From positions 124,001-188,000 of the forward strand of contig JAAEAF010002326.1 of assembly GCA_011037195.1 (NCBI GenBank): a stretch of 64,000 nt of DNA, given 5' to 3'. Below are positions 45,331 to 57,890 of this stretch, in pieces. This stretch comes from Triatoma infestans. Its lineage: Eukaryota; Arthropoda; Insecta; Hemiptera; Reduviidae. Both the position numbers and the translations under genes were made by a program. Below the pieces are notes generated by a model. That model was not told the DNA's origin, did no database searches, and saw only the letters and a list, made by a program, of their open reading frames with translations. Numbering within the stretch: the first letter of the stretch is position 1; every line of letters starts with the position of its first letter.

Positions 45331-46479
45331 ATCTCCCATCCATCCAAATGGTTTATATAAAGGGGTTGCGTGAATTATATATTCTCCAAAGTTGTGGGTT
45401 GAAACAAGATTGCTGAATATTCTTCTAGACTGGTGACGGACGGTATAAGAGAACCGAACTAGTCCTAAATAAGCATTTCCTTTATAACAGATTATATCAT
45501 AAATATTTCCAGTTACACTCGGCCATGTTGGGTTGAAGTCATACTTTTATTGATATATATTACCCATTGTTTTCACACCTTCAAGCTAATAAAATTCAAA
45601 AGTGTAAATTAGACAAATATTGCATTCAGTTATTATTTATTTTTTCTTTTTGAACAAGTAGTAAAAAATAAAAGTCCCATATAATTTACATTAAATTACG
45701 TACGAGATATTAAATCCAGATTTTATGACACTATTTCATGGGCAATATAAATACTTTATATTAGATATTTTATTGCTCAGTACAACTTTATTCTGTAACT
45801 GCTGGCAGCAATTTAATACATGAATGAAAACAAAATAAAAAAAACGAATGAATGTTATTTCATTTTCTATTGCTACGCAAACCTTTTAATTTCATTTTAT
45901 CAAGAAAACAATGTTATTCTGCAATTTTCATATAACTCTGTTTATAATGGTTCTCTTCATAATAGTTTTATTAAATGTTTAGTACAACTTTATTATTATG
46001 AACAGAAATCTTTAATTCTTTTTTTTTTTAAGTAGTTCTTTAAATTTTGTAAAGAATTTCAGCTATAAACAAAAATCCTATATTTTATCGCCAAGTTTTT
46101 ATTATCCCAAAATTAGATAATAAAATCCTTCACGATATGATAATTAAGACCATAATAACATTAATAATGCTTCGAGATAAAACATTAAATTCTTTCAAAG
46201 AAGGAGGAGCGACGTGTTTTTTTAATAGGAACACATTTCGTGCTTGGTAAGCATTTATAAAGTTCATTAAACTGATTGTTCAGAGACAATTCAGCATTAT
46301 TATTTTTTTAAATACACATACATGTGAATCAGTACTGCGTTATCATTCCAAAGAATAAATGGACATTTTGAACTTTAATCCTAAGCCTCAATAGATAAAA
46401 AAAATGTGAAAAAACTTATTTTCATCTATTTGTGGCTTCACGGAACGTTTTTATTACTATCTTTTAAGAAGAAATATAG
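45331..46479. other. AT-rich stretch, no gene seen
   Basis: Short F/K/N-rich ORFs only. Confidence 0.45.
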
Positions 46480-46760
46480 CGTTAATGTCAAATTTCGAGA
46501 GTAGTATTATGGTGGGAAATCATTCTTAAGATCCTCGGACGCAAAAAATGTTTTTGTGAAGCCTGAATTTCTTTGTTTTGGCTGTTTCTCGCTCTCTTTC
46601 ATGTGCTCTTTATGTAAGCATATTTTGTGTGTGTGTGTGTTTTATGAGTATTTGAAAAACAAAATATCTCCGAAATGAAAAATTGCCGGAAGCTTAAACT
46701 TAAACTTCCGTCAAAAATTCGTCAACCAAAAATATGATTTTTATTAAAATTGACTTCTAG
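46480..46760 (+). repeat. Microsatellite-bearing dispersed repeat
   Basis: Fixed block ('GTCAAATTTCGAGAGTA', 'GATCCTCGGACGCAAAAAATG'), a (GT)n at 46629-46641, then 'TCCGAAATGAAAAATTGCCGGAAGC' and 'ACTTCCGTCAAAAATTCGTCAACC' in the family order. Confidence 0.6.
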
Positions 46761-46789
46761 TTACTGTCACACACTACACTAACTGCTTA

Positions 46790-46945
46790 TTTTTTATATA
46801 CTATGAATGTATAAACTGAATTTGCTCTCTGCAACTCCGTGTTATGACACTGTTTATCATTGACATTCTGGTGATGGACGAACGCCCGAAACCGATCTAT
46901 GACCACAAAATAAAGCAGACTATCATGGAAAAATATCGCTGATGT
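46790..46945 (+). mobile_element. Half of a foldback of family A/B
   Basis: Matches the right arm of foldbacks A and B: 'AAACTGAATTTGCTCTCTGC', 'GAACGCCCGAAACCGATC' and 'GACCACAAAATAAAGCAGAC'. The core has become CTGGTGA and the stem III palindrome is broken. It lies immediately left of the right arm of the large inverted repeat. The other arm is absent. Confidence 0.65.
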
Positions 46946-47015
46946 GCATACCAGATCTGCGGGAACATTTCCAACAATATTATAAAGGAACATCAAACAA
47001 TCATTTCCATGTAGT

Positions 47016-49494
47016 GGTGGCATGCATATTATTGTTTTTCCTGACCGGTTTCATATGCATCTACGACGGATAAAGCCACTTACAGTAAATAATATATTGC
47101 CACACATTATTACCTTCATTAATAACTTGATTGTTTGCATTTTTTTTATAAAAAAATTTTTATTGCACAATTTGATAATTTATAAAACAGTTACGAGGAG
47201 AAAATTAGTTAAAAAAATTCTAAATATTTCATAGAAATAATTAGCTATAAATAATTATCCAATCACAGCGTAGAAGCAAAGGTGTGAAATTTAGGCGTGG
47301 TCAACATGATAATTCTAAATTTCTGATTGGCCTAACAAACACTCACATTTCAGATCTTATCTTCTTCACCGTAATTGGTTTGTTATTTATAGCTAATGAG
47401 TTCTTTGAAAAAAACAGTTTATAATTTTTTTTTACTAATTTTCCTTTCGTAGATATTCTATAAATTATCAAATTGTGTAATAAAATTTTGTATAAAAAAA
47501 AATGAAAAAAAAAATCATAAATTTACTATTTTATATAATTAACGTGAGCTATAAAGAAAAAATTCTCTGTTGTGAAAGAAAGCTAAGAATAATTAGACAA
47601 AAATGCAAAATTTATGTAAGTCAGCCATTTCGTATTTGACCGTTTATTTAATTATTGTAAAATGTATAAATAATTTTAACCAAGCTGATATATATATAGT
47701 GTCTGTGTACAATGGACATATTAATGAGGAACTTTGCCATAATTAATCTTCAAAGATCAAAAGGAAATGTGGCAGGATTTTGTGGTTGAATAGTGTAGCA
47801 ATGTCCCTTTTGTTTCCAGGCTGACCTTAATAAACATTGTCTTACTCTCTTGATAAATATGATTTAAAATAGGTCATTTCTTAGTTATAAAAAAAAATGA
47901 AAAATCAAGTTATTTTTAACATAAATTTACTATTTTATGTAATTAATGTGAGCTAACTTTATTGTAAGCTATTTAATTTATATATATATATATATATAAA
48001 TCCTGTATGAATCGGTAATTTGGTGTGTATCGATGTTTATCAATTGTACATATCCATGATGTATAAAATATATTATATTTATATATATCTTTTGCATCTT
48101 AAAGATTTCGGTATATTTGGACTGTAAAGCAAAACTTATTAACAATTTGAGAAAATCTTAGAGAAAGAAGTTTATAGGTATATAATTATTGCATAATAAT
48201 GGAAGTGGTATGTTTAATTTTATGCTGCATTAGTAACATTGCCCGAAATAAAATTTATTAATATTCAAATCCATTTTTTCCTAAAAGTTAAAATTACAGA
48301 AGTTATTCAAATTTAATGAAGGCTATTTCTCAAAATGCATCAATTTTTTCTAAATTATTCAATACTGTGCCCAGCAGTTATTTAAAGTTGAATCAAATCA
48401 GCTTATTTATGTCGAGTACAATTGAATTCTGATGTGGTAGTATTCACATTGGTGATATGACATTTACAAAGAAGTGTGAAGTAAAAATTAACTTTTTATA
48501 AACGTAAATTTCTCAAAAAAACGAATAATACATTTTTATTACTTAAAAAAAAATGTATCGGTTTTTCCAGCCCAATGTTAAAACAAAACAAAATAAAAAC
48601 AATTAAAATGATAATAATAATTTATTGATCATCAATATGATAAAATTACATCCACCATTCACTTCGAATCCCCTAATGATTTCCCGCTTTTCCTAGGCGA
48701 GACGTTGCTTTGACTAGCTTTCAATAAAGTAATTTAGAGCTTTCATTTCTCTTCACCTGTTCTATTCCCATTTTTTTTCTTGGCTATAGAAGTTTCTTAG
48801 GAACCTTATATTTGCACAGCAATAGGTAGACTTTTAAAACCTTGTAGACCAACAGTTCAGCATTATTATTAAAACTGCTGAAAGCGCTTTCAAACACAAA
48901 GTTGTATGTAATTATAAGTGCAAGGGCGTCTATTAGTAACAACAATGGGCTTCAATTTGTATTTAATTGTTTCTGTATCTAGTAATTATCTAGTAATTTG
49001 AAGAAACAATCAGAAATATCCCGCTTGAGATTTTGATGCCTGTAAAGAAATATGAAATCTGGATAATATGGACCGATCGCAATATTTCTCTTGCAGCTGT
49101 ATGAAAAAATAAAATCTGTGATTAAAAATATACTGGAAGAGCTACAAAGTATTTGTTAATTAGTTCGCCAGCGAATAATAGTACGCTGTCTGAGAAAACA
49201 CTGCCATTCACTGGTAGGGCGGTAAGTTTTCTCTAGAATTCCCAAATTCCCATTGAAAGAAAGAATGAGGAAATCATTCAAAGAGAATTAAGGATAACTG
49301 GGAAATTGAAGAGAAATAAATAGCGCAACATTACCTATGATAGTTGCTGAAACATATACCAACCAAAGTCATACAAACGACGAAAATCGGAGAATAAGTA
49401 GAAGCTACGAAATGACTGCGACAAGTTATTGTCTACATGTTAAGCAAACATAAAGAAAAGTTGCAATAAAAAAAATGTTCTCAATGATATTGGT
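47016..49494 (+). repeat. Large inverted repeat, right arm (about 2.5 kb)
   Basis: Partner of 35066-37990. Starts GGTGGCATGCATATTATTG with the GACCGGTTTC terminus (47042-47051) and ends TCAATGATATTGG at 49494. It lacks the LTR insertion seen on the other arm. No ORF beyond about 75 codons. Confidence 0.9.
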
Positions 49495-50639
49495 ATTTAC
49501 CATTAAATATTTTTATTATTATTATTTCTTAGCTTAAGTAGGAGGCAGCCTTCCTTCTTACATCCTCTTAACTACCATGTAAATAATAGAAATCGATAAG
49601 CTCGAAAAACAAATTTAATTATAGTAAAATTTACAATCTTTCCATGAAAATCATCAAAACAACACACAGACTATTAAATCTGAAGGGTAACAAAGTTGGT
49701 ATGCATACTAACTAAATAATACAAGAGAGGGTAGAAACTGTTATATTTGATGTGCAGTTCCTATAAGGATTTGATTGAAGGGTCTTAGATGTCCAATGGT
49801 GCAATTATTAGATGCCTTATACCCAATTTGTTAGCAGACATTTTGATTATCCCTTGTAGGGATGATAATGCCTGAAGGATAGTTGAAGCTTGTTATGAAG
49901 GAAACTTCACCCCTTGCTTAACGACATAACATTAGACAACTTCAATTCTAGAACAGAAATGAAAGATTGCTTACTATTTGCTTTAATGGAAATTGAAGAG
50001 TGAAATAAATTTAATTTTTGACAACCTTTTGTGATCATAGGAAACTTTTCCATTGATTTCCACCGAATAGCCCGTTAAACACAAGTTAAGGGGAGAATTG
50101 CAGATTGCTGCGTATATAATAAATCGAAATTAATAAATAATTAGGATATTCTTAAATAAATATTTAATTTTTTTTTAAATAATATTTTTCATGAATGAAA
50201 CAAAAAACAATTACTTTCATCAAAAGAATTGCCAAGTTGGTTATAAAAACTGTATGGGAACATAGTGATTGATGGGAACGGTTGATGGCCTCTTAAAGAT
50301 ATTTCTGCCACATTAAAGCTTAGCAATAAACCACATAAATAGCTACAAAGTCATGTACATAACGAAATAATGTACATTATACATGACTATAGTATTATAT
50401 AGAAATCGACTCCATAATATAGCGCTATACTAAAAGAAGAAGATGATTACATAGATAAGTGTATTGCACTTGCATATAACGTTCTACAAGAACGTCATTG
50501 AATTTCTTATTTTTATTTGATGGTTGAGATTTTTTTCTCGATAAAATCTGTTTCGTTTTGTAATTATCGACTAGATTCGAGAGTTCGCTTTTTTTGAGAC
50601 ACTGTCCAAGTGTCACGTTGCCTTTTACAACGTCCGTCA
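49495..50639. other. AT-rich stretch, no gene seen
   Basis: A 71-codon minus-strand ORF at 50425-50640 is K/N-rich and unrecognised; it lies just downstream of the LINE remnant on that strand. Confidence 0.4.
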
Positions 50640-51330
50640 TACAGAAAGTCGACAGATGTTACCAAAATATCATTCCCTCCTGGCACAAGAGAGAGAAGGA
50701 TAGATAGTACTTGATGTCAATCTTATGCAAAAAGTTCTTTAAGTAGTCGGGTCCTGTGAGCATTTTAAAGCAGGCCACCACTTCTTCCCTGATCAGTTTG
50801 AAGGATAAAGTGTTAATTAGTAGAACTTCCCATCGATATCCCTCAGCTCGTCTCTCTTGGTCTTGCTCAATGTGAGTTTTAAAGAACATCTCTACCAGGC
50901 TGCTTCATTGAAGCACCCAGTTTTGCCAACCTATCAGGCACCTCATTACTAACAAGCCACAATGTATTGGCACCCACTGGATACGGACTCTTCTCTTAAT
51001 TAAATAATCCACTTTCAATCAGCACTCGGGAACTTGAAAGTTATCGTTACTGTCCCTTCTACCAGCATCAAGAATACGGCCCAGGAATCAACCAGCATTA
51101 CTATAAAGCTACTATAGCCATCATTAGATCTAAGGCTCAAATGATATGACTCAAACTCAACTTCGAAATTAGTTCCCTTAGAAACAACAGAAGATGTGGC
51201 CGGTAGACTACAGCTCCCACACTGGGATTGGCAGAGATGGTTGACCCATCTGTGTATACGTGAAGCTAGTATGAGGTCGGTATCTTTGAGTGATGGTCTC
51301 TTTCCGCACCTAGGACTCTGGTAGTATACA
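50640..51330 (-). pseudogene. Eroded LINE RNase H and C-terminal region
   Basis: On the minus strand, in changing frames: 'YTDGS' (near 51245-51260), a 'NPSVGAVVYRP' segment, 'SNDGYSSFI' in the place of the SDS motif, then 'LIGWQNW' where ADKLA-type sequence is expected. The later part (50889-50665) is 'EEVVACFKMLTGPDYLKNFLHKI' and 'LCQEG', the tail found after RNase H in several LINEs. Many stops. RT is absent. This is a different LINE family from the one at 55 kb. Confidence 0.65.
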
Positions 51331-52639
51331 ACTTGTTCAGAACTTTTGTATATTTATTTCAGAATTGAAATAATTATTTCAAAAAGCATTTTGTAGTTAA
51401 TATAAAATTTGGCTATTACCTCTGTATTTTTGGTTAATTAAATTTTATTATAATTAAAGAGGAAAATTTCATTTTACTAATTATGTTAAGCAACTGTTCC
51501 CTACATACTACTCATATTTAGGGCAGATCATAACATATTCCAGATCCTTCCAAATCCATATCATGTTCATAATAAGGTATTAACTGCATTAATCTTATTT
51601 ATGTAAAGCTCTGCATATAACTAGATTAGCTCTGTTTCTCCACATGGTGTGTATTATTAATTTATTGAATGGAATTTCAGCAAATCAACTGTTTAATTTA
51701 GAAAAATAGCATTTTGTAAAATATTACTTTGTTAAAATCTCTAGAATGGAACTTTTATTGATAAGAACCAACACCTAGCCTCCTCAGACAACTGAGGATT
51801 ATCTCCTAGACCAGAGTGGCCTGTAGCCAACCTATTTCTATAACTTTTCCTAAAACTTGGCATTATTTTCAAAAATATTAATAATAAACTAGTTATTTAT
51901 GGAGTAAACTGATATATTATTAAGTTTTAATAAAACACTTTTACAGTCACTTAATATGGTGAAGTTTATTCCATAAACTGTTAATAATATACTGTAAAGC
52001 CATAAGTTAGCTGCGTATATAGATTATGGAAACAAAGAAAATATATTTTACTAAACAGATGAAAACAAAATTGATTTTGCTCTGCAAACTGTGACGAAGA
52101 AAGAAATATTTTGGGAATGCTGGCTATGCTGAATAAGAAGATAGTAACTTTGCACCGCAAAGATAGTCAGTGCAGGTAGTATATTCCCTGCAGTTCTCAA
52201 ATATATGCCTCAACAAAATAGTAACTCCATATTCCTCACATTCTCTTGGAGGCTGTCTTAGGAACAAATGGGCGTGAATTAGTCAAGAATGAAATCCTGT
52301 CCTAATTCTGACAAAAATTAAAGGCAAACTTTTGGCTTGGGAAAACAAGGTCTAGCATTCTCATTCACAATGAAAGTCCTGAGGTGCTCAGAAATCAGGG
52401 AAGTTTAAAAAAACAAAAAAACAAAAACAGAAATCCTCAAACTCCCAAGGAAGAATCTAAAGAGAGAAAAGTATAAGGAGTAAAAAACTTCTTTACCAAA
52501 TATGGTAATATTTTGGAGTAAAGATAGATCTAATGTCGACAAGGTAAATAAAATTTAAGGCCTAATGAACTTTGGGAGATGTACAGTAGAAGACTGTGTA
52601 GTAAAAATTTAATGGATTGTCACAATTTAGCTTTTAGTC
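51331..52639. other. AT-rich stretch, no gene seen
   Basis: Possible very old LINE sequence toward 52300-52450, but I cannot support it. Confidence 0.35.
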
Positions 52640-53660
52640 CAATCACAGTGCCTTCTGGGTTAAATACCTTACAATTTGGGAGAAGATAGGTTATTGATTA
52701 GCATCCAAAAGCTGGATTGTTTCAGTGCAACGGATGCTTCGAGGACTAAACCCGCAACAATCATGTAGTTTTCAATTAAATTTGCCTGTATGCCAAATCT
52801 CTTAAGGCACATGAAGAGATTAGGCTTCTGTTAAATCTTGCAATTGCTGTTCATGACAGACTATTTTGATGCAGATTTTTTAGCCATAACCTTCAACAAT
52901 ATATATAGCTTTGAAAAGATTTTCAGACCCCATACCGATCAAAGGGTTTTTAAGCACAAAGTTTCAGTAACAGAAGATTCTATACCAGTAAGTATGTGAT
53001 GAGCTGCCAGCAGTCGGTGGAATTAGTGAGAACCAAGTTTTCTGGGTTCATTTAGAGTTGGGTATCTCGAAAAAGTTGTCCAAATTAGCCACAACTTACA
53101 AAGCGGAGCTGGCTGCATAATGTATACGAAGCTGGAATCCTAAGATAGAGAATATTTTGATTCCAGAGTTGCCATTTTCTATGAGTGTCATGCCATGAGT
53201 GCATTTTCGATGTTAGATCATTCTTACAAAACCCAATGAAGTTTTAGATGCAAGAACTCTTAAAGATTTTTAAGACATATCAAAATAATCAATGAGTGCG
53301 ACCATCAAAATATGTAAATTTTTGGTAACACCAGGTCAGAGACGGTGAAAAAATATATCATTGCCAATCAAATAGATTTAAAGGACAGCAAATCGCTTAA
53401 AGCTATTAGAATGATTATAGTAGATACTTATTGGCCATTGCAACCATAAGAAGCGTATGTTGCGCATCGGCCTGCAGAAGCCTGCCTTTTATATTTTTAT
53501 ACGAATATGAGATAACGGAGGATCTGTAAGAATGCTTCCTTAACTATGGATTCAATTCTTCTGGTAGAAAACTAAAGCTTTCAAGCTTAATGCAGAAGTA
53601 GCCACTCTCTGGATCAAATTAAACGATAGACTTTGGCTACAGAGCGTACTTTAATAATAG
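52640..53660 (+). pseudogene. Very degenerate LINE fragment
   Basis: Weak traces in the plus strand: 'LSKLATTYQAELAA' (53065-53115), resembling the RNase H QAE motif, and 'CNHKKRMLRIGLQKPAF' (53440-53490), resembling the post-RNase H 'GHCN-KKHL-RIGL' tail. Nearly every frame is broken. The orientation and order fit a 3' LINE fragment; the 5' limit is a guess. Confidence 0.45.
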
Positions 53661-54849
53661 ATGCTTCCATAGACCCAGTAAGGTTGTGGCGGGACAAGCG
53701 AATTAGCCAATCATTCTGAAATTTACTTCAATGTAACTATACAATCCGAAATTAGCTTCAAATCTGATATTACTTGTCATTTGACATCCTCATCAATTTA
53801 TTTTGGGCACATTTTTCAAGCAATTTCGTTTTATGGGAAGCATTTGATAAGTCCTGTTAGAATCAATGAGAATTGCTGAAAGTATAATCTTCTCTATGAA
53901 GTAATTGAATTCATTGAAAAAATTCTTTAATATTTTTAAAAGAAGATAAAGATAAAATCAGTAGGCAGTTGAAAATCACAATTACTATCTGATTAATAAA
54001 ATTGATATTTGCTTGTAAGTAGTTAGTTTAAATGATTATTGAGAAAGGTGTTAAAATATTAATAACATTACCTCATATACGAGAATAATATCTCTACAAA
54101 ACCAATAACAATTAAAAAGAACAAATGTAAACCAGAATTATTAATTTTACTTAGAATTATTACTGTTATAATTTTCTTTTAAATACATAAAATTAATCAT
54201 AATTATCTTCATTATTAAGTAACATGCTATTGTCATTGTAATTGATATAGTTATTGTAATATAACTGATTAATAATATGTAATATTTAGATGATGTTGAC
54301 ATATCCTAGATATGCACCATAACGGGCAGACAGGGAATATCCGATATTATAATACCTTGTACATAATATTATTACATAACACTATTATTAATTTACCACA
54401 TACAATCACGCCATAATTATTAATTAACTATAACAGTCAAACTATATATTATATTTATTAACCAGGGCCACTATAATTCCAGATATTTTAAACATTTCCA
54501 TTTGCATTGGGTGAAACTAGTGAAGTTTTTTCTCTATTTATTCCAAATATCATGCAATATGATGATGCAAAATGAGATTTGTTACTAGACTCAAAAGTTC
54601 TCGTGATGCAATCAAACCCCTATTGAGTAAATTCGCAACACAAGCGGTGGACTTCATTCTGAAACCAGCCGCATCAAGCGTGCGTTTCAGGTCCATACTT
54701 GTAATACTCCTTACTCACTTGTCATGGCCATTTTCTATCAAAGGGGCTACATATTGATAGCCAAGCTTCCCTTTAGAAATATTAAAATTATTACTGTTAA
54801 ATTATCCAAACTTTGTCAATAAAATAGGAAGAGCTAAATAGTTTGATTC
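53661..54849. other. AT-rich stretch, no gene seen
   Basis: A 61-codon plus ORF at 54572 is unrecognised. Confidence 0.4.
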
Positions 54850-55233
54850 ACTTGGATCGCAAGGGGGATAGGACAGAGTGCCTTGTGCGTCTCTGTCCGC
54901 TTGTAACTCCCCAAGTCAACCTCATCTCCACGTGGTGCGATCTGGGCACCTCCCTCGAGAGGTGGCAAACGAGGCACTGACGGGAGCCGCAATAAACTCC
55001 TCTGGCTCTGCCTCCTCCTCTTATCCCATCCCAGTGATCCTCCCTAATCCCTTTAGGTATCCCCACCCAAGCCGAGAAGAGACGCGCGTCGAGGCTGAAA
55101 GAGTACAGGGTGGTAAAACATATGCGGTCACCTTGAGGAACCGGGCGAAACCCCATTGTATTGTAGCCTTCTCGTGGTATGGGGCACTGCAACGAGTGAT
55201 GACTTAGATCCTCCAACTCTCGTGGGAACAGTT

Positions 55234-56385
55234 ATGAACCCAAACAACATTGAAGATAGAGAAGGGAAGGATGGGCGGGAAGAGCAGAACTCGCCCAAAC
55301 TAATCCCCTCTGCTGGTGGAGATCCCCAGGTTCCTGGGGTGAGACCAGTAGAGGGAATGGAACTGGGGGGTGGCAATTTGAGTCCTCCTCGGACTGAAGC
55401 AGAGAGACAAGATGAAGGGATAGCTGGGACAAGTGCAGGCACTTGTTCTTCAGCGAAGAACCCCCTGAAGGAAGTCTCTCACCAGCTTGGACAGATCCTA
55501 ATCTCGCCGAGAAAGCTCAGCGGCGTCGAGCGGAAGGTGGAGGCAAAGCGCAAAGCTGATGCGGAAGGCAGGGTGTGGCTGTCAAAGCGGCAGTGGGAGC
55601 GATGGTGAAGGAGAGGGCTGCTTCCAAGCAGCCGTCCCAGGAAGGAAGTGTGGTGGCTGCGTCCTCCCTGGGGATGCCCGGCGGAAGGAGAAGGGAGGAA
55701 GTAGCTGGTACATCCTTCCCGACTCCCAAGCGGGCTCCTAAACGGGGGAGATCGGAGTTAAGCACTCCAAGTACGGGTCCGGAGACGAGTGGCGCCAGGG
55801 TGCCAAAGAAAGCTAAGGGCTCTGATTAGACGGCTGCGGTTTCATTCAGAGATGCCCTCAGTAATACTCGTATGGCGATTGCCCCGGAGGCTATCTTCAG
55901 GTCTACCTGACTGAAGATCAGGTGGAGAGGGTACAAGCCAAGGTAGGCGCCAGAATAATTGGCGAGGACGACCCGCAGTTTAGGGGCTGCTATCTATCCA
56001 GAAGCGCCCTCATTGTCAATTGTGGCAATGAGGCAACACGGAACTGGTCGGAAGCAGTAACCCCAACTCTCCAGATAGGGGAGGAGATAAATCTGCGGCC
56101 TGTCTGGCCAAAGACATCCTCAGAACTGCCAAGGTGTCGGTGTGGGTGGCAGGAGTTCTGAGGGAGGCGACCCGAATTCAAGTGTTGGAAAAGCTGCATT
56201 CACAGAATGCAGTTTGGATACCTCAGAATAGAGAATTATTAACAGAAAGCCAGAGGACAATTCCTGGTATTTGAAATTCCTGAAAGAGTTCTGGAACGCC
56301 TAAGGAAGTCCAGTCTCGAGGCTTTTCTCGGGATGGACGTGGTGAAGTTCCGGATTGTCGCGAAAGCGAAAGATGATATCTGAGG
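55234..56385 (+). pseudogene. LINE ORF1 (gag-like) with DUF4780-type domain
   Basis: Starts MNPNNIEDREG at 55234 in a frame open to 55608. The N-terminal 125 codons are acidic and P/G-rich, of low complexity. A frameshift near 55590 leads to a basic segment with 'PKRAPKRGR' and 'VPKKAKG', which could act as nuclear or RNA-binding patches, and a stop at 55827. Further frame changes follow to 'VQAKVGARI' (55928), 'RGCYLSRSALIVNCGNEAT' and 'WVAGVLREATRIQVLEKL' (from 56143), ending about 56385. This last part resembles the DUF4780 domain found in insect retrotransposon ORF1 proteins. The role in the family is RNA binding; this copy is dead. Confidence 0.75.
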
Positions 56386-57890
56386 GGGAGACGAACCTCA
56401 AGAACCGATGGAGAGCTGTTCAGGTGAATCTCCATCACAGTAGAGATGCGTCATGCCTATCGAGCTACCTCATGAGGGAAGATATCGCCTTAGACCTGAT
56501 CCAGGAACCCTTGCTGGTCCGTGGAAGAGTAGCTGGACTGGGAGAACCTGCAGATAAGATTGTGTATAATCGTAGCCTGGAAAATCCTAGAACATGTATG
56601 TATATTAGAAAAGATATTACCTTTTTACTGCTGAATGACTTCTGTTACAGAGATCTGACGGCGGCTAAGGCGAAACTGCGCATGGGAGGAGGCTTCAAGG
56701 ACAAAGTAAAGTAGGCAATTAAGCACTTTAAACCATATAAGGCACCAAGGCCTGATGGACTTTTCCCTGCCTTATTACAGAAGGGCGGGGAAACACTTAC
56801 TCCTATACAATGCAGACTGATGAGAGCATGTTTGACTCTCAACCATGTTCCTAGAGCATGGAGGGCTGCCAGAGTTCTATTTATACCGAAGCCTGGGCAG
56901 AGAACGCATTCCCAGGCCAAGGCATATAGACCGATCAGTCTTACTTCATTTATGTTGAATGTTCTGGGAAAACAGGTGGACCTGCAAATTAGGGAGGTGG
57001 TGCTGGGGCGACATCCTCTGCACCCTGCACAGCATGCCTACAGTCAGGGAAATCCTGTGAGTCGGCCCTCCATTCTCTTGTTGGAGAATTGGAGATGTCG
57101 GTGCATGGCAGGGAAACAGCAGCAGGCGTGTTCTTGGAATTGGGGGGGCGTTCAGCAACACGACCTTCTGCTTAATCACTCAGGCGTTAGAGAGGCGCGG
57201 TGTCGGAAGACCCATTGTTAGATGGATCGACAGCGAGCTTAAAACACGTAGGATTGTAGCAAGCCTATGTGAAGCTTCGCTAGAGATTACGCCCACAAGG
57301 GGCTGCCCGCAGGGGGTCCTTACCCCGCTTCTATGGTGCATGGTTGTGGACGAACTGTTGGAGGAGCTTAGTGGCACTGGATGTTCCGTGCTGGGCTACG
57401 CCGATGATATAGTGGTGGTAGCCAGAGGCAGGCACGGACCTACAGTCGGGGAGCTCCTACAAGAGGCGCTTAGGCGCATAGAACGATGGTGCAGCAGAGT
57501 GGATCTTGGGGTAAATCCACAGAAGACCACTCTCGTACCATTTACCAGGAGAAGGGACATTGAAGAATATAAGTCACTGTCCTTCTTCGGGAGGATACTG
57601 GATGTGACAGATAGAGTAAAGTATCTGGGGGTTATCCTGGATACTAAGCTCACATGGAACGCACATCTAGAATATATAGTGCAGAAAGCTAAGAAGTCGC
57701 TATGCTGTGCTACACGAGCCTGTGGGAAGTCATGGGGGTTAACTCCAAGGATGACCCATTGGATATACACTCGGGCCGTCATAACTCATGGCGCGGTGGT
57801 ATGGTGGCCTAAAACGGAGCAGGAGTACAGAGGTGTGCCTCAGTGGAGTACAGAGGCTGGCGTGCCTCCTTATTACGGGCGCTTTTAAAA
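56385..57890 (+). pseudogene. LINE ORF2, endonuclease start fused to reverse transcriptase
   Basis: Frame from 56355: 'VQVNLHHSRDAS' and 'LIQEPLLVRG' (intact QEP endonuclease motif), 'PRTCMYIRKDI', then at about 56690 homology jumps directly into the RT fingers ('KAPRPDGLFPALLQKGG', 56731). The second half of the endonuclease and the linker, about 1 kb, are deleted, apparently without changing frame; a TAG follows at 56712. Later: 'FIPKPGQRTHSQAKAYRPISL', 'HPLHPAQHAY', a frameshifted motif A whose first aspartate position reads E (57130), motif B 'GCPQGVLTPLLW' (57303) and an intact 'GYADDIVVVA' (57393). Thumb: 'KYLGVILDTKLTWNAHL', 'WGLTPRMTHWIYTRAV'. Confidence 0.88.

Noticed and set aside
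54848..55216. 122- and 109-codon ORFs at the start of the 55-kb LINE
   Set aside because: Opposite-strand or out-of-frame shadows of the LINE 5' region; no recognisable domain.
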